Assembly: GCA_006384855.1 (NCBI GenBank)
Contig: VCJN01001900.1
Coordinates: 62,001 to 126,000 of the forward strand
Direction of reading: 5' to 3'
Source of the DNA: Tetraselmis striata
Taxonomy: Eukaryota; Chlorophyta; Chlorodendrophyceae; Chlorodendrales; Chlorodendraceae
DNA length: 64,000 nucleotides
The position numbers were made by a program, and so were the translations under genes. The notes beneath the pieces were generated by a model that made no database searches, was not told the DNA's origin, and was given only the letters and a program-made list of their open reading frames with translations. Shown here piece after piece: positions 23,781 through 34,762 of the stretch. Each line of letters opens with the position of its first letter. The stretch's first letter is position 1.

Positions 23781-24416
23781 ATGGCCTCCGCGCACCGCCG
23801 CGGCGCCGCTCTGACGCTGGGTCTCCTGCTGGCCTTCGCGGGTGTCGCCACCGGACGCCTGCTGGCAGAGTCCACCGGCCCGACGCCGTCGCCGACGGCG
23901 TCGATGCTGCTTGGCAACGACGTCGACGAGAACGGCTGCCGGGCGTCTGCTGGCGAAGAATGGTGCATCGCCACGTCCAGCTGCATCAGGCCCTGGGAGA
24001 CCGAGTGCCACACCACGACGCCCCCTGCCTCAGCCAGCAGCCCAGTCGTGCCGCCCCTCACCATCGCCGCCGCCGACAACGAGACGCGTGCGCCAACTCC
24101 CGCCGCGGCCTTCGTTTCCGGTGACAGCGTCTGCACCGGCCAGGCCGGCCTCATGGGCGGCTGGACACAGCAGCAGGACGACGCCGCCGATGCGGGAATG
24201 CAGGCGGCGGCCAAATTCGTTCTGGCATCGCTGGGGCTGGCCGACCATGCGTTTCAGGTGACCACCGCCTGCACGCAAGCGGTGGCGGGGGTCATCCTAA
24301 ACTACTACCTAGAGGTGACTGTTTCCGGCGTGGGAAGCGGCACTGCGGTGATCTACCAGCCGCCCCGCAACGGCGCGGAGATGCAGATCATGCAACTGCA
24401 CTACAAGCCGCAGTAG
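23781..24416 (+). CDS. Secreted protein with cystatin-like domain
   Basis: A single-exon frame of 211 residues. Residues 1-25 form a signal peptide (basic start, then LTLGLLLAFAGVATG). A Thr/Pro/Ser spacer leads to a four-Cys module (GCRASAGEEWCIATSSCIRP, then WETEC). After a second Thr/Pro/Ala linker comes a domain with the layout of family I25 cystatins: the N-terminal glycines (LMGGWT), a helix (GMQAAAKFVLASLG), the QxVxG-like loop (ACTQAVAGV), strands (NYYLEVTVSG) and a final RNGAEMQIMQLHY. Cystatins bind and inhibit papain-like cysteine proteases; here the protein is predicted to be exported. The usual late Pro-Trp hairpin is not obvious, so inhibitory activity is uncertain. The start codon fits both the signal peptide and the aligned paralogue. 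Two broken copies flank it. Confidence 0.72.
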   Translation: MASAHRRGAALTLGLLLAFAGVATGRLLAESTGPTPSPTASMLLGNDVDENGCRASAGEEWCIATSSCIRPWETECHTTTPPASASSPVVPPLTIAAADNETRAPTPAAAFVSGDSVCTGQAGLMGGWTQQQDDAADAGMQAAAKFVLASLGLADHAFQVTTACTQAVAGVILNYYLEVTVSGVGSGTAVIYQPPRNGAEMQIMQLHYKPQ

Positions 24417-24759
24417 ACTGTAGTTGCTGCCGCAAATCGCTGCGTCCACATCTAGTTTCAGTGCTCCCATAGCCATCCCCCCCCCCTCTCCCCCAGCGCG
24501 CCCGCCGCCTCCTGCAGGTGGACTAACAATGGGCAGCAGCTGCGGTAAGAGTGTACCACCACAGCTAGAAAATTTTGTAATAAATGTATAACCCCGCATC
24601 CAAAGGTCGTCTGATGCCGCCAGTGAATGGTGCTGCAGATGCACAGTACCTGTAGTTAAAAGCTCTGCCTCATGGCCGTGTCGTATGTCTATCCAAACAG
24701 TTGTCACTGAGGTGCAGTGAAGATGTACACCGCTTGCATCCACCAGGTGCCCTACCCGT

Positions 24760-24977
24760 ACGCTGGGGACGTAACCGGCCCCCTCCAGGCCTCGTCAGTG
24801 CTCGCCATGGTGCCCCCCCCCCCCCCCCCATGCATGGTGCTTTTGCACTCGGTGTTGCCCGCCAATACAGTGGTGGCAGCAGTGACGCGCGACCGCGTCG
24901 GCGGCGGGATCCTCACATTCCGTCCACCCGCCAATGAGGCTGGCCAGGCCGGGGCAGACGGGGGCGGAGGTTGTCAC
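24760..24977 (-). pseudogene. Degraded third cystatin-like fragment
   Basis: On the minus strand, VCPGLASLIGGWTECEDPAA aligns with VCTGQAGLMGGWTQQQDDAA of the intact gene. It is followed in another frame by VTAATTVLAGN, resembling the VTxACTQxVAG loop. About 60 bp encoding the central helix are missing, and a poly-C/G run interrupts the rest. No signal peptide was found upstream. The piece lies tail-to-tail with the intact gene, about 0.35 kb after its stop codon. Confidence 0.6.
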
Positions 24978-24979
24978 GG

Positions 24980-25632
24980 GGCCGCAGGCGTCGCGTCATC
25001 GGCACTGGTGGCAAAGGGCGCCACGTACGGGATCTGCGGCAGAATGCGAAAGCGCAGACGATCCGACGGGCCATGGCGAACCAGTTGTACTCTGCCTTCT
25101 CAACATGCTAGCTGGCTACAACAGCCTTCCCGGATGCCGAGGATGCGAAAAACATTGAAGCAACCCGGGGCATTTGTACAACATCCCGGAGGCAAATGCC
25201 GCCATCCACAGGCCCACCCTCGCCTGCATGCATTTGGCTGTGCTGTGTGCAAGCGAGCAAGAGTGTGAGTGTGTTGAGTAGTAGGGGGGGATAGACATGA
25301 AAGCAGCCCAAATAGCATCGGAAGACATCCTAGGCGTTGGCAGAGACTGGCGGAACGCAGTTCCTCCATGCACGCCCGTATTCATCAGCGCACACTGCGT
25401 CTAGCGGAAGGGGGGGGGGGTTGGCGGACCGCCGATTGAGATGATAGAGACTTGTGGAGAATAGGTTTCAGAAATCAGAAATACATTTGTTCCCAAGGCA
25501 GCACTCCTCTATCCAGCGGCAGCTCACCTGCAGAATCTGAGTCATAACTATAGCAGAAAGTTGTGGGGACCGGCCGCGTAGCCATGGCTGCCCCCGGGCG
25601 CTTGGTCCACCGCCACGCAAAGCCCTCAGCTT
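24980..25632. other. Intergenic, includes 3' UTR of NAD carrier
   Basis: No gene seen. A G run of 10 lies at 25411-25420. Short overlapping frames at 25100-25385 show no family features. Confidence 0.4.
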
Positions 25633-27681
25633 TCATGCCGCGGGCCGTGTGCTATGCAGCGGACTCAGGGTGCCAAAGCTTTGCGAACTCCGATCGTCTG
25701 CGCAGCGGGGCAGGTAGAGGCACAGACTCGTCACCCCCGGGCCACTCGCAAACTTCTCGAGGCAGCAGCAGCAGCAACGGCCAGCACCACGAAAGGGTTT
25801 ATGAGCTGGCTGGGCACTGGCTGCCCATCGTTCCAGCAGCACAATGCCAGGGCCACGCACCAGTTTCTCCTTGACCATGAACAGCAAGGCAGCCTTGACA
25901 TGGCGGGGCGGGCAGAAGTGCCGAAAACACACCAGCATGCGAGTGTCAGTGAATCGCACACACACGCCCCTGATGGAATCACCGGCACCCCATGAGCAGC
26001 GCCATGGGGATACGTACCGTGAGAACGCTCTGGCCAATTTTGAACTTCATTCCATGGTAGAAGCCGCCGAGCCCCTCGTCATTGTAGATCCTGCACACAG
26101 CGTCCGCCGTGCCCTCGTACTTGATGCTGGCAACGGTGTCCGCTCCGGCGGCCTGCGGGGCAGATTGCCACCGTCACGGTTGTTGCAGCGCGTAGATGCG
26201 GGCACGGCAGGACTGCGAATTGATTAGGCAACCGTAGCTGAGTGCACCCTGGAGCTTATCAGAGGCAGCGGATCACCTGCAGCCTCGACTTGATCAGCTG
26301 CATTGGGTAGGTCATCACCGTTGCGCCCAACTTGGCCAATGCACTCATCACAAAGATCTCCGCCGCGCTGTCCGTGGGCCGCTTTGTGACAGCCCTCCCC
26401 CGGATCTTGGACTCCGCAAGCCGAGCCCGCAGCCATTCGTAGATGACGTACTGGACGGTTGGGTTGGCCACCATGAGCAGGGTTGGGACAACGCCTTTCC
26501 AGAATCCCAGGACGCCTCCTTCATCGTAAATCTGCTTGGTCATGGTGAGGGCTCCTGCGTGCGGCACATCGCCGCGCTGAGCGTGATGCTACCGAGCCGT
26601 CTCACTACCACCTGCTGCATGCAGAGCGGCATTTCTACCTTTATGGCGCTGCTGGGCCTTCTGCGTCTGCATGCGGGTGACAAGCACCCAGAACGGATTG
26701 GTAAGCAGCACATTGCCGCAGCCGGCGGCTGATGCGACCAGCAGAGAGCCGAGAATGCCGATGTCATGCGCCGCAGCGCCGCGTAGCCCACCGCTGACTT
26801 GCATACCCTGTCATGAACAGCGAGGCGGAATGTTACGCTCGGGACAAGAACTGAGGTCTGAATTGGCTACTGATGAAGCTGCCGCTGCATGCTCCGGGTG
26901 GCGACTTGCCACGGCTGCTTTGCGGAGCAGAGAGTACAAGTAGAAGTAGACGCCCTGGGACACGCCGGTGCCCACAAGCGCAGGCCGGAGTCCTCTGTAC
27001 AGCGCCGTCCATGTCTCCGGCCGAATGGTCTGCGCAGGGAGTATGCGCGGTTGGCAGCATTTTCAGGCCCGTATCAAATACTCTGGCGCGGCCGGCACAG
27101 CTAACAGATGCCTGGGGTGGTCGTGTGATGGCCAGTTCCCAGCACATAAGTACAGTGAATCGTGCCACGCTTGCGTTTGGTGACACAGGCACGCAGCGGT
27201 AGATATTCTGTCCTGGTTGCCTGTTCGCTTGCTAGTTCCCAGCAGCCGCCTGCTGCGTACCCTACCTGGGAACCCGGGGCGGTATGTTCGCCTGTGCCGG
27301 CTCCGTTTTTGCTCTTCACCGCCTGCTGGGTGCAAATCTGCGGGGGGCGCCAGACCCGCGTTCGTAAGCGGGCAAGACAAAACAGCAGCAAACCAGAGAC
27401 ACAACGTTGCCCGCGGACGTCCTTGTTGCGTGAAGTCTCGGTGCCGCGCTGGGACAAGAGAGGTCGCGGAAGACGGGTGGCAAATTTTGACTGGTGTCAT
27501 TGCAGACGCGGACCCGCGACATAGGCACTGCAAGCCGCGTCGTCGAATCCCGTAGGGAGCCACAGTAGGCAAGGGTGACGCCGGCTGGACTTGCCGTCAA
27601 GAGCGGGTAGGTCGCGGCACACGCGAACATAGCGCTCGCCGCTCCTGCGACCCCCTCAACAGCGGCATCCGACACGGACAT
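25633..27681 (-). CDS. Peroxisomal NAD carrier-like mitochondrial-carrier-family protein (PXN type)
   Basis: Seven exons fit: 27681-27595, 27337-27266, 27029-26910, 26807-26639, 26554-26277, 26152-26018 and 25893-25633, about 373 residues. Three tandem carrier repeats are visible: GVAGAASAMFACAATYPLLT with ICTQQ and WTALYRGLRPALVGTGVSQG; then SLLVASAAGCGNVLLTNPFW with VLVTRMQTQK and GGVLGFWKGVVPTLLMVANP; then KLGATVMTYPMQLIKSRLQ with NDEGLGGFYHGMKFKIGQSV. The NPFWVLVTRMQ and SQGVYFYLYS blocks match plant PXN (Arabidopsis At2g39970 type), which exchanges NAD, AMP and CoA-like cofactors across the peroxisome membrane. Introns 1 and 3 use GC donors (GGCAAGTC) that keep the frame. The C-terminal 60 residues are unlike the family. 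Other peroxisomal carriers (PMP34 type) are the main alternative. Confidence 0.88.
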
Positions 27682-28042
27682 GGCGCCTCCCCTTGCTTCC
27701 TGACTTGCCGGGAACCGTATCGGCAAAGCAACGCTCTCCCCCTCGCGGACGATAGAAACGAGGTACCGAGTTCTGGCTGTATCACGTTGTTTGTAGTGAG
27801 GATTACCGCCCGCAGATTGACGACCCGCCTGGCGTGGTACTGGCTTGATATAGCACCGGGTGTAAACGTGTCCGCGGCGCAGTCTCATGGCGCAAGCAAC
27901 TGTGTCGCGCTGAAACGTCGCGGTATGACCGTCACGCCCTTCTCGCGAAACTCGCGCGGCTCGACCCTCGTCAGCATCTGTCTGGCTGGCTACCCTGTAC
28001 TGGCTGACGGGCGGCGACATGCGCCGCCGCCCTGTAGGGGCG

Positions 28043-28380
28043 TTAGCAAAGCAGGGGGCTCGCAGTTCTGCCAAAACGGTTTCAGGTCTCTTACAACGTT
28101 TTGCACAGGGGCTTTGGCCCCAAAGCACGCGTGAAAGGGTTGGGAAGGGTGGGTTGCGCTAGCTGGAAGCTGGCGCAAAGGCAGAAGGTGGAGACACCGC
28201 CGCGTCGCGCGGCGTCATATCGGGGTGAGGGATGGACGTGGGCACACGGCAGTGGCGTACTAGCCGCGTATGGCGGAATTGTAACGTCGGGTAACACCCG
28301 TCGTACTTAGCCCCGTGCAAATCAAACCTCTATAATTCTCAATATGACCATTAGCAAAGCAGGGGGCTCGCAGTTTTGCC
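28043..28380. repeat. 3' repeat block of the DIRS-like element (A2-B2-A1 on plus)
   Basis: The 30-bp word starting TTAGCAAAGCAGGGGGCTCG occurs at 28043-28072 and 28351-28380 with one mismatch. The 198-bp repeat lies between, at 28153-28350. Confidence 0.9.
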
Positions 28381-28619
28381 ATCATGTCGCCATTTTGGCG
28401 TGGCAGCCTGGCTGGTTGACCGCCCCAGGGGGGTCATCCAGCCAAAGAGGTGCCATGCTGCCGGACACGGCAGCACTGTTGGGTCGATGTAGTCGAGCAC
28501 CACGCTGGACTCCATGGCCCAGCCGCCGAAGTACTTGATCTTCTGCATCGTCACGCCGATCACGTACGCGGCTGTTGTGGCCCCCTTGCGGAGGGAGTGG
28601 GACGTCCACGCGAACCCCG

Positions 28620-28620
<1 letters not shown>

Positions 28621-28657
<37 letters not shown>
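28621..28657. repeat. Poly-G tract (37 nt) inside the retroelement
   Basis: A G run on the plus strand within the recombinase part of the DIRS-like element. Length is uncertain because of slippage. Confidence 0.9.
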
Positions 28658-31600
28658 CTCATTCACTGCTGTCAGCACCAGTTGCAGCCAGCTAGTGAGG
28701 GTGTCCGCCGTCCATTTGGCATGTCCCTCGCGCTGGCTGATGGCCCATCGTGCCGCTAGCACGCGGCCGGCGGCGAACACCTGACGGGCGGCATCAAAGT
28801 AGTGCAGCAGCGCCGCGATGTCGGCATGCGCTGACGCTGGCAGCTGACACAACAACTACTTGCTTGCATCCGCGCCACGCTGGCCTTTCCGGTCACGATG
28901 GTATCGGAGGATCCCGCCGTCCGGGCCGACCGTGAGGTCGCCCGTACGTCACTCCACCCCCGCTCCTCCGCGGCAGAAAAACAGACAAAGTACGACGACT
29001 GCCAGGCTGGCGCGGAACAGCTCCACGCGCACCACGGTACTTGGGTCCGTGCCCCAGATAGGTCCCAGCTCCAGCCGTAGGGCTTTTGCCAGGGTCAGGG
29101 CTTTCAGCACCACACGCGCGGGCAATGGGGCCCGCATCAACTCGGGGTTTAGCGTCACCTGCGACGCCGCAAGGCCCTTGCGGACCCTGCTCACCAGATC
29201 GCCCAGAGCCATCGGCTCCCGGCCGTGGTCCTTGAAGAAGTTGTTGACGGCCGACAGGTAAGGCTGCAAGCTGGAGGCTTTGATCGTCCCTAGGTTGCCC
29301 AACCACGTGACGTACCGTGCCATAGTCCCGGGGTCGGCAGCCAAGGCCGGTCGCTTCTCCTCTTCGCAGAAACGGAAATATTGCTTCATGCAACTCGCGT
29401 AAGACGCCGCAGTGGTCGGCGCCCACGCAGCTGATAGGAGCTCCCTGGTTTGGACGCCAAGGGTGTCAGACCCTAGAACCAGTGTCATGTACGGGCGCAT
29501 CGAATCAGCCCACGGTGTCGTACAGCTCGCGACCTCGACGCGGTACTTCACCGCTGCAGTTCGTACCGGTGCCGCACGTACAGCCGGTAGTTGGTGGATG
29601 TTGCCCGGAAACATGGATAGCGTAGCACTTACGGCCCCTACTCGGCGCAGGTATACCCATGCCGGAAGGGAACGCGGAATACAGTCACGGGCCAGTCAGG
29701 CATGCCGATCATACCTCGCCCGTCCCGCCGTCCCGGCCGGAATACCACCGTGAGCTCCTCCACTGCCATCTCGGTGAGTGCCTAGTGCCACGCCTTGCCC
29801 TCCCATCGCGGGGCGACGACGGTCGCCGATGCGCCACTCTGTTGCGGCTTCTGCACGAGGTCGGGTAGCAGGGGCCAGGGTACGTTGTACCAGTTGTTTT
29901 CGCGGCGCCAGTCCGCATCCGGCAGGTGCAACGAGTCCACCGCCTCGCACGTAGGGTCCAACCACGCCGCATTGTAGCGGGGGAGCAGGGTGTTGAGGGC
30001 GGACGCGAAGCGGTCGATGGAATGAGGGCCGAACCGGCTCTCCAGTTCCGCGAACAAGAGGGGGTCAAGTTGCCAATCGTCGCTGTCGAGGTGCCGGCTT
30101 AGACGGTCCGCCCAAATATTCGCTGCCGAGCGAATATACCGCGCGCGCAGGTGGATGCCGTGCGAGTCCAGCAAGCACTAGAGTCGTCGCAGCTCGGCCA
30201 TCATCTCGGGAGAGCGTGAGGTTAGGCCCGACAGAACGTGTCTGACATACCGCCTGGTTGTCCTCGTGCAAGAGGACGTTGCGCCCGGCGAGGTGGGGGA
30301 GGAAGCTGTCCACGGCAAGTCGGGACCGCTTTGAGCTCCTTCTAGGTGATGTTCTGGCGCTCGTCCGCCGAGCTCCAGAATCCCCGCGCCTCCAGCCTGC
30401 CGTTCAACACCCCGCCCCACCCGTAGCCTGAGCTGTCGGTGTGCAGATAAGCCGTCTCCACCGGGCGGTGGATGGGCTTGCCGTTGGCCTGACTGGGCAC
30501 CGATGTCCACCACTGTAGGTCGCGGCGGAGCTGTGGCGTCATCCGGACGCGCCCGCCCCACCGGTCGCCGACCACGGAGTGGAGCTCCCGCAGGATGAAT
30601 CTTGCGGCCGGGATCGCCAGAAAGAGGTACTGCGCCTGCCCTGCTAGTGACAGCAGCTCGCGCAGTGGGAGCCACCTGGCGTTCCGCGTGGCGCGGCCGA
30701 TGAGCCGGGTGGCCTGCCGGGAGAGCCGGTTCAGCTTGTCTGCCGGTGCGTACAACATACCGGACGCTGAGTCGATGTCCACCCCCATGTGCCTGCCGAA
30801 CTGGCAGGGCTCCCAAAAGCCCTTTGTGGGGTTCCGCTGCAGCCCCCAGGCGTCGAGGAGGCTGGCGAGCCGTTGACGGAGGTGGAGCGCCTGCTCCATC
30901 GATGCGGAGAAGAGGAGGAAGTCGTCCACGTAAGGTAGGATGCGCGCCCCCCTCCACATGGTCCGCCGCAGGTAGCGCTTGCTCCGTGTGGGCTGCATAG
31001 ACGATCAGGGGGGGGCTCGGGCTCGGGTTTCCGCAGGTGGGTGATGAATACATCGGTGAGCGTGACGAAGTAATAGGGCGAGAGGCTCCAGCCCATTGGC
31101 AGACCCGCGAGCCTATAGACCTGACCTCGGAGGTCCGCGGTGAAGTAGTATCGGTCCGCCTCCGCGATGCCTAGAGTATAGAAGCCGTCTTGGAGGTCGA
31201 AGGAAAACATGTAGTCTCCCTTCTTGGTTAGGTGGCGCACTCCCAGTAGGGTCTCCATTTTGAGCCGCTTGCGCACACAGTAAGAGTTGAGCACGCGGAG
31301 GTCGATGATGCAGCGCCACTGGTTGACGCCGGGCTTGGGTACTAAAAAATCTTGACACCCACTTGCGGCAGGTGCCAAGCTCCCACGCGCCGGACTCCAC
31401 GAAGCGGGCAAGCTCGCCCTCGAGGAAGGTGAGTTGCGCTGGGGTAGCGTCCTGCATGCTGATGCCGTTGTGGAAGTTGGGTGGGGGGCGGTCGTGCTTG
31501 AAGGGGATCCGGACGCCCTCCTGGATCCACCGTAGGACTTGATCGCTCGCCCCGATATCTTGCCATTGCCGCCATTGCCGCCGCCCGCGGTGTCGCATGT

Positions 31601-32748
31601 AGCTTGAACTTGGGTAGCATGACTCGGAACGGCGGGGCACACCGACAGTTCTGCTCCTCGGTCTGCGGGGTAGTAGTCTTCCTCGCAGGGTTGCCGGGCT
31701 GAGGCTTGCCCTTGATCTTGTCTTTGTCCTTGTTTTTGTGCGCCCTCTCCTTTGTGGCGCGGTCTGCGTGTTCTGATGCGCGCTCTTGCTCCTTGATGCG
31801 GATGTTGCCGCTGCCGCCTCCGCTCCCTCCGCTGCCGCTGCCCTTGAACTGCGCGGCGGTCTGCGCCTTGGCCGCTTGGTGGAGGCTGACCTCGAGTTTT
31901 TTGTCGTCTAGGGCGTTGAGGAGGCCGTCGACGCCATTGCTGGAGCGCTCGGCGGCGGTGGTGTCGAAGAAGCGGGAGTAGACGAGGCGCTCGGCGACTC
32001 GCTCCTCGCCGGTAAGCGCCTTCTGCACTTGAAACGCCGGAGGTAGGTGAGCCGGTCTTCAGCAGCATGCCCGCACGTCGCGATCGTGCGAATCGCGGAG
32101 TCGAGTAGGTCGTTGGCGTCCGCGGTGTCGCGAGCGGTGGCGTTGTTCGCGCGAAGCGTTGCCACAGCGTCCGTGGGCGCCGCGTGCGCGGCGGCGGTAA
32201 AGACTCCATAGCACAGCAGGTGGCGATACTCGTCGCGCGTCGCGTGCTTCTTCTCATCGATGAGGTAGCGATCCCAATCGTCGTTGCGTGGGTTCCACAG
32301 CCCGGGGTTAGCGAGTCCTACAGGGGGCATAGACTCGGCGTGTGCCCGCGGCAGGTAGTCGATCCAGTCGCGCGGGTCGGTGAACGCCGCGTGGCCTGGA
32401 GATTTTGCAGGGAAACCGGGGGGAGGGTCGTCACCCTCGAGGCCGTCGGCTGGCGTCGCGGGAATAGGTTTCTGCGGAGGTGGTTGTTGAATGGAAGAGA
32501 TGCGGGAGTCTAGCTTGTCGAGTCGCAGCAGCATCCGCTGCACCAGCGCAGTGAGGCTAGCGGTGTCAGTCGTCGAACTCGCGGCGTTGCCTCCACCGCA
32601 CCCCTCCGAATGGTACAGGTCGTCAGGCAACCGTGTGTTGTCCATAGTACGGCATGTTGTCGTAATTTGCAGTCGCGGCGAGCGGCTGGCGTCGAACGTC
32701 GTTGTGAGATCGTGTGTCACCTTACGAGACTGCGAGAGTCTCGATGCC

Positions 32749-32946
32749 GTTGCGCTAGCTGGAAGCTGGCGCAAAGGCAGAAGGTGGAGACACCGCCGCG
32801 TCGCGCGGCGTCATATCGGGGTGAGGGATGGACGTGGGAACACGGTAGTAGCGTACTAGCCGCGTATGGCGGAATTATAACGTCGGGTAACACCCGTCGT
32901 ACTTAGCCCCGTGCAATTCAAACCTCTATAATTCTCAATATGACCA
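32749..32946. repeat. 5' direct repeat of the DIRS-like element
   Basis: 198 bp, starting GTTGCGCTAGCTGGAAGC and ending AATTCTCAATATGACCA. It matches 28153-28350 in the same orientation and at the same length. Confidence 0.92.
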
Positions 32947-33009
32947 GAATACAAGCACGGCTTTTTGTTGGAGGGGCTTGGCCCCACCATATTCAGATTG
33001 GGTTTTGCT

Positions 33010-33770
33010 TTTAAAAATGCAGGCTTTTCCTTCCCGAATACTTTCCGTGCATTCTCTTGACGCTCTCGCTCCCTGTATAAACCAAAAAGAGTTAACTAAA
33101 TTGAGATGTAAACACAATACATGTAGTCGCTATTTATGACAGTGGTTGCTCAAAGTGGCCCCTGCTGCACAGTAGTTTTAGCCAGTCCGGTGCCGGCTCA
33201 TGAACCCGGAGAATCTAGCTTCGTCATCGATTTTATTACGGGGTATTTGATTATCTTACATTAGGGCTTTCACAAATGCGCACTACAATAAGAACTAACA
33301 GCAACTATGAAAGGTTGCCAGCAATAGAGAGACATAAGCATGAAACCAAGGTCGAGCAGGAGGACAGGGAGCCAAGAACCAAGAAGGAGCCAAGGGAACC
33401 ACGAAGTCGCTTAGCTGCCAGTAACCAAAGAGACCCCCGCCCCGGGGTAGGCTATCAACCGCGGCGAGGACGCTTGCAGCCAAAGACCCGGGTCATAGCA
33501 ACACATGCCGACGAGCGACGCGACGCAGGCGCAAGAGCACCAACACGTGCCGCACGCGCGGCCGCGACCCCGCCAAGAACGTTGTCTGCATGTGCCATGT
33601 TGATGAGCAAGGAGAAACGGCGGCGCCACGCAGACAAGCAAGAGCTGGCCGAGTTTTTGGCCAGTGTGTGTGGGGCTAGCTTTCACGGGGTATTCATCAC
33701 GGAATAGTATCTTTTTGGTTACAAGGAGAGCGTCAAGAGAATGCACGGAAACTACTGGGGAAGGAAAAGT
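33010..33770. repeat. Inverted-repeat pair enclosing the short interspersed repeat
   Basis: About 65 bp at 33018-33083 (CTTTTCCTTCCCGAATACTT then CCGTGCATTCTCTTGACGCT, ending near AACCAAAAAG) returns as its reverse complement at 33709-33770. The pair encloses about 620 bp, including the interspersed repeat 33257-33604. A related single arm lies at 40150-40208 and a shorter piece near 23185-23212. This looks like terminal inverted repeats of a non-autonomous DNA transposon that later received an insertion. Confidence 0.6.
33257..33604 (+). repeat. Short interspersed repeat, copy 1
   Basis: About 345 bp, from TTACATTAGGGCTTTCACAA to GTGCCATGTTGATGA. It matches 51678-52030 on the opposite strand at roughly 90% identity. 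A 143-codon frame covers it, but the differences between the copies mostly change amino acids, so the frame does not look selected. No target duplication is obvious around this copy. Confidence 0.8.
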
Positions 33771-33925
33771 GGAGAGGATTTTGGAGAGGCACGTCAGCAT
33801 CCGCGCGACACGTAAGCACGTACACCCTCGCGTACGCCCAAAGTGGAGAGGCCGACCTTCAACTTGGCGCGATATCGGACAGGCGCGACCAAATTGTAGA
33901 GGCATTTTCAACCGGTAATTTCAAA

Positions 33926-34369
33926 TTGGGCTTGCAGATTCCCGTCCCGTCACGGCCTGCGCAGAAGTTCCTTGCCGTCCACTCCGCCGCACCATTGAAA
34001 AACCCAACCCGCCACCTCATCCCTGCAGCGACTACTCTATCCGCACGTCCCCCCAGGTGCCGCTTGGCTATATATGGCGGGGACATACGAAATCCCTGCG
34101 ACCGCGGGAGCGAAGGCTACTGCGGTACGCTCGCTAGAATGGGAGCGCCGCTGGGAGCGGGACGTCCGGACGTGGAGTGGATCTCGGCGCCGCTGCACGC
34201 CGCGGATATATGCGACTACTTAACGGCGGACAGTCATCATGGGAAGAAGGGCAAGCTGCAAGACAAGCTACGGAAGGAGACGGGGCACTTTCGCCCTGAC
34301 TCCGATATGGCGGTTTTGCCCGAAGGGTGGGTGTTTGTCAAGCACGTCGAGCAGATCATGCGCGCCTAG
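33926..34369 (+). CDS. Unrecognised short ORF
   Basis: A 147-codon frame. The second half (from MGAPLGAGRPDVEWISAPLH) has an ordinary protein composition with charged helices (KLQDKLRKETGHF, then EGWVFVKHVEQIMRA). No family is recognised and the first half is doubtful. It could be a remnant of the DNA transposon whose inverted repeats lie just upstream. Low confidence that it is a gene. Confidence 0.22.
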   Translation: MGLQIPVPSRPAQKFLAVHSAAPLKNPTRHLIPAATTLSARPPRCRLAIYGGDIRNPCDRGSEGYCGTLARMGAPLGAGRPDVEWISAPLHAADICDYLTADSHHGKKGKLQDKLRKETGHFRPDSDMAVLPEGWVFVKHVEQIMRA

Positions 34370-34762
34370 TAGCATCTAGTGCGAGTCCGCGATGGCTCGC
34401 ATTTAACGACTAGTTACATACCGACGTAGGCCGGCGCGCGACGTGGCGGTATTAATGTCCATCCAGTCCAATATCATCCCTTAATCTTCCGCGAATACCC
34501 CCTATTCGGTAATATCGAAGCGCAACCAATATACCTTAGACCTGGCTCCCATTCCTCTGCCGTAATTCGCGTAGGACGAGGTGGGCGGGAGCGATTAAAC
34601 AGCCGGAACTTAATTAGCCGGATTTTCCAATGGACCTCCTAAATTTGTGTTGGGATAGCCGAGGCTCCTACGACCCCCGTGGCCCATTACGCTCTTACCT
34701 AGTGTCGCTTAATGTTCCTCTTCCGTCACTCCGCTGGATGCGGTTGTTTGCCCGTTGGAAGG

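Larger units (their letters stand above)
28043..32946 (-). mobile_element. DIRS-order (PAT/Kangaroo-like) tyrosine-recombinase retroelement, fossil copy
   Basis: A 4.9-kb element read on the minus strand. It has split direct repeats, the hallmark of PAT-like DIRS elements: a 198-bp repeat at the 5' end (32749-32946), and at the 3' end a 30-bp word, the second 198-bp copy (28153-28350) and the 30-bp word again (28351-28380 and 28043-28072). Parts in order: a gag-like region (about 32.65-31.9 kb), reverse transcriptase (about 31.35-30.75 kb, with the catalytic LPYVDDFLLF block near 30.93 kb), RNase H (about 30.7-29.75 kb, YLHTDSSGYGWGG) and a tyrosine recombinase (about 29.6-28.4 kb, with SHSLRKGATTAAY). 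Coding parts are broken in several places (perhaps four or five). The two 198-bp repeats differ at about five positions (about 97% identical), so insertion looks recent. Its 3' end is about 360 bp upstream of the NAD-carrier start codon. Confidence 0.88.

Noticed and set aside
28045-32946. Classical LTR (Gypsy/Copia) retrotransposon
   Set aside because: Repeats are split (A/B order), and the element carries a tyrosine recombinase instead of a DDE integrase and protease, which fits the DIRS order.
33276-33707. 143-codon frame over the interspersed repeat as a real gene
   Set aside because: Differences from the 51.6-kb copy mostly change amino acids, so there is no sign of coding constraint.
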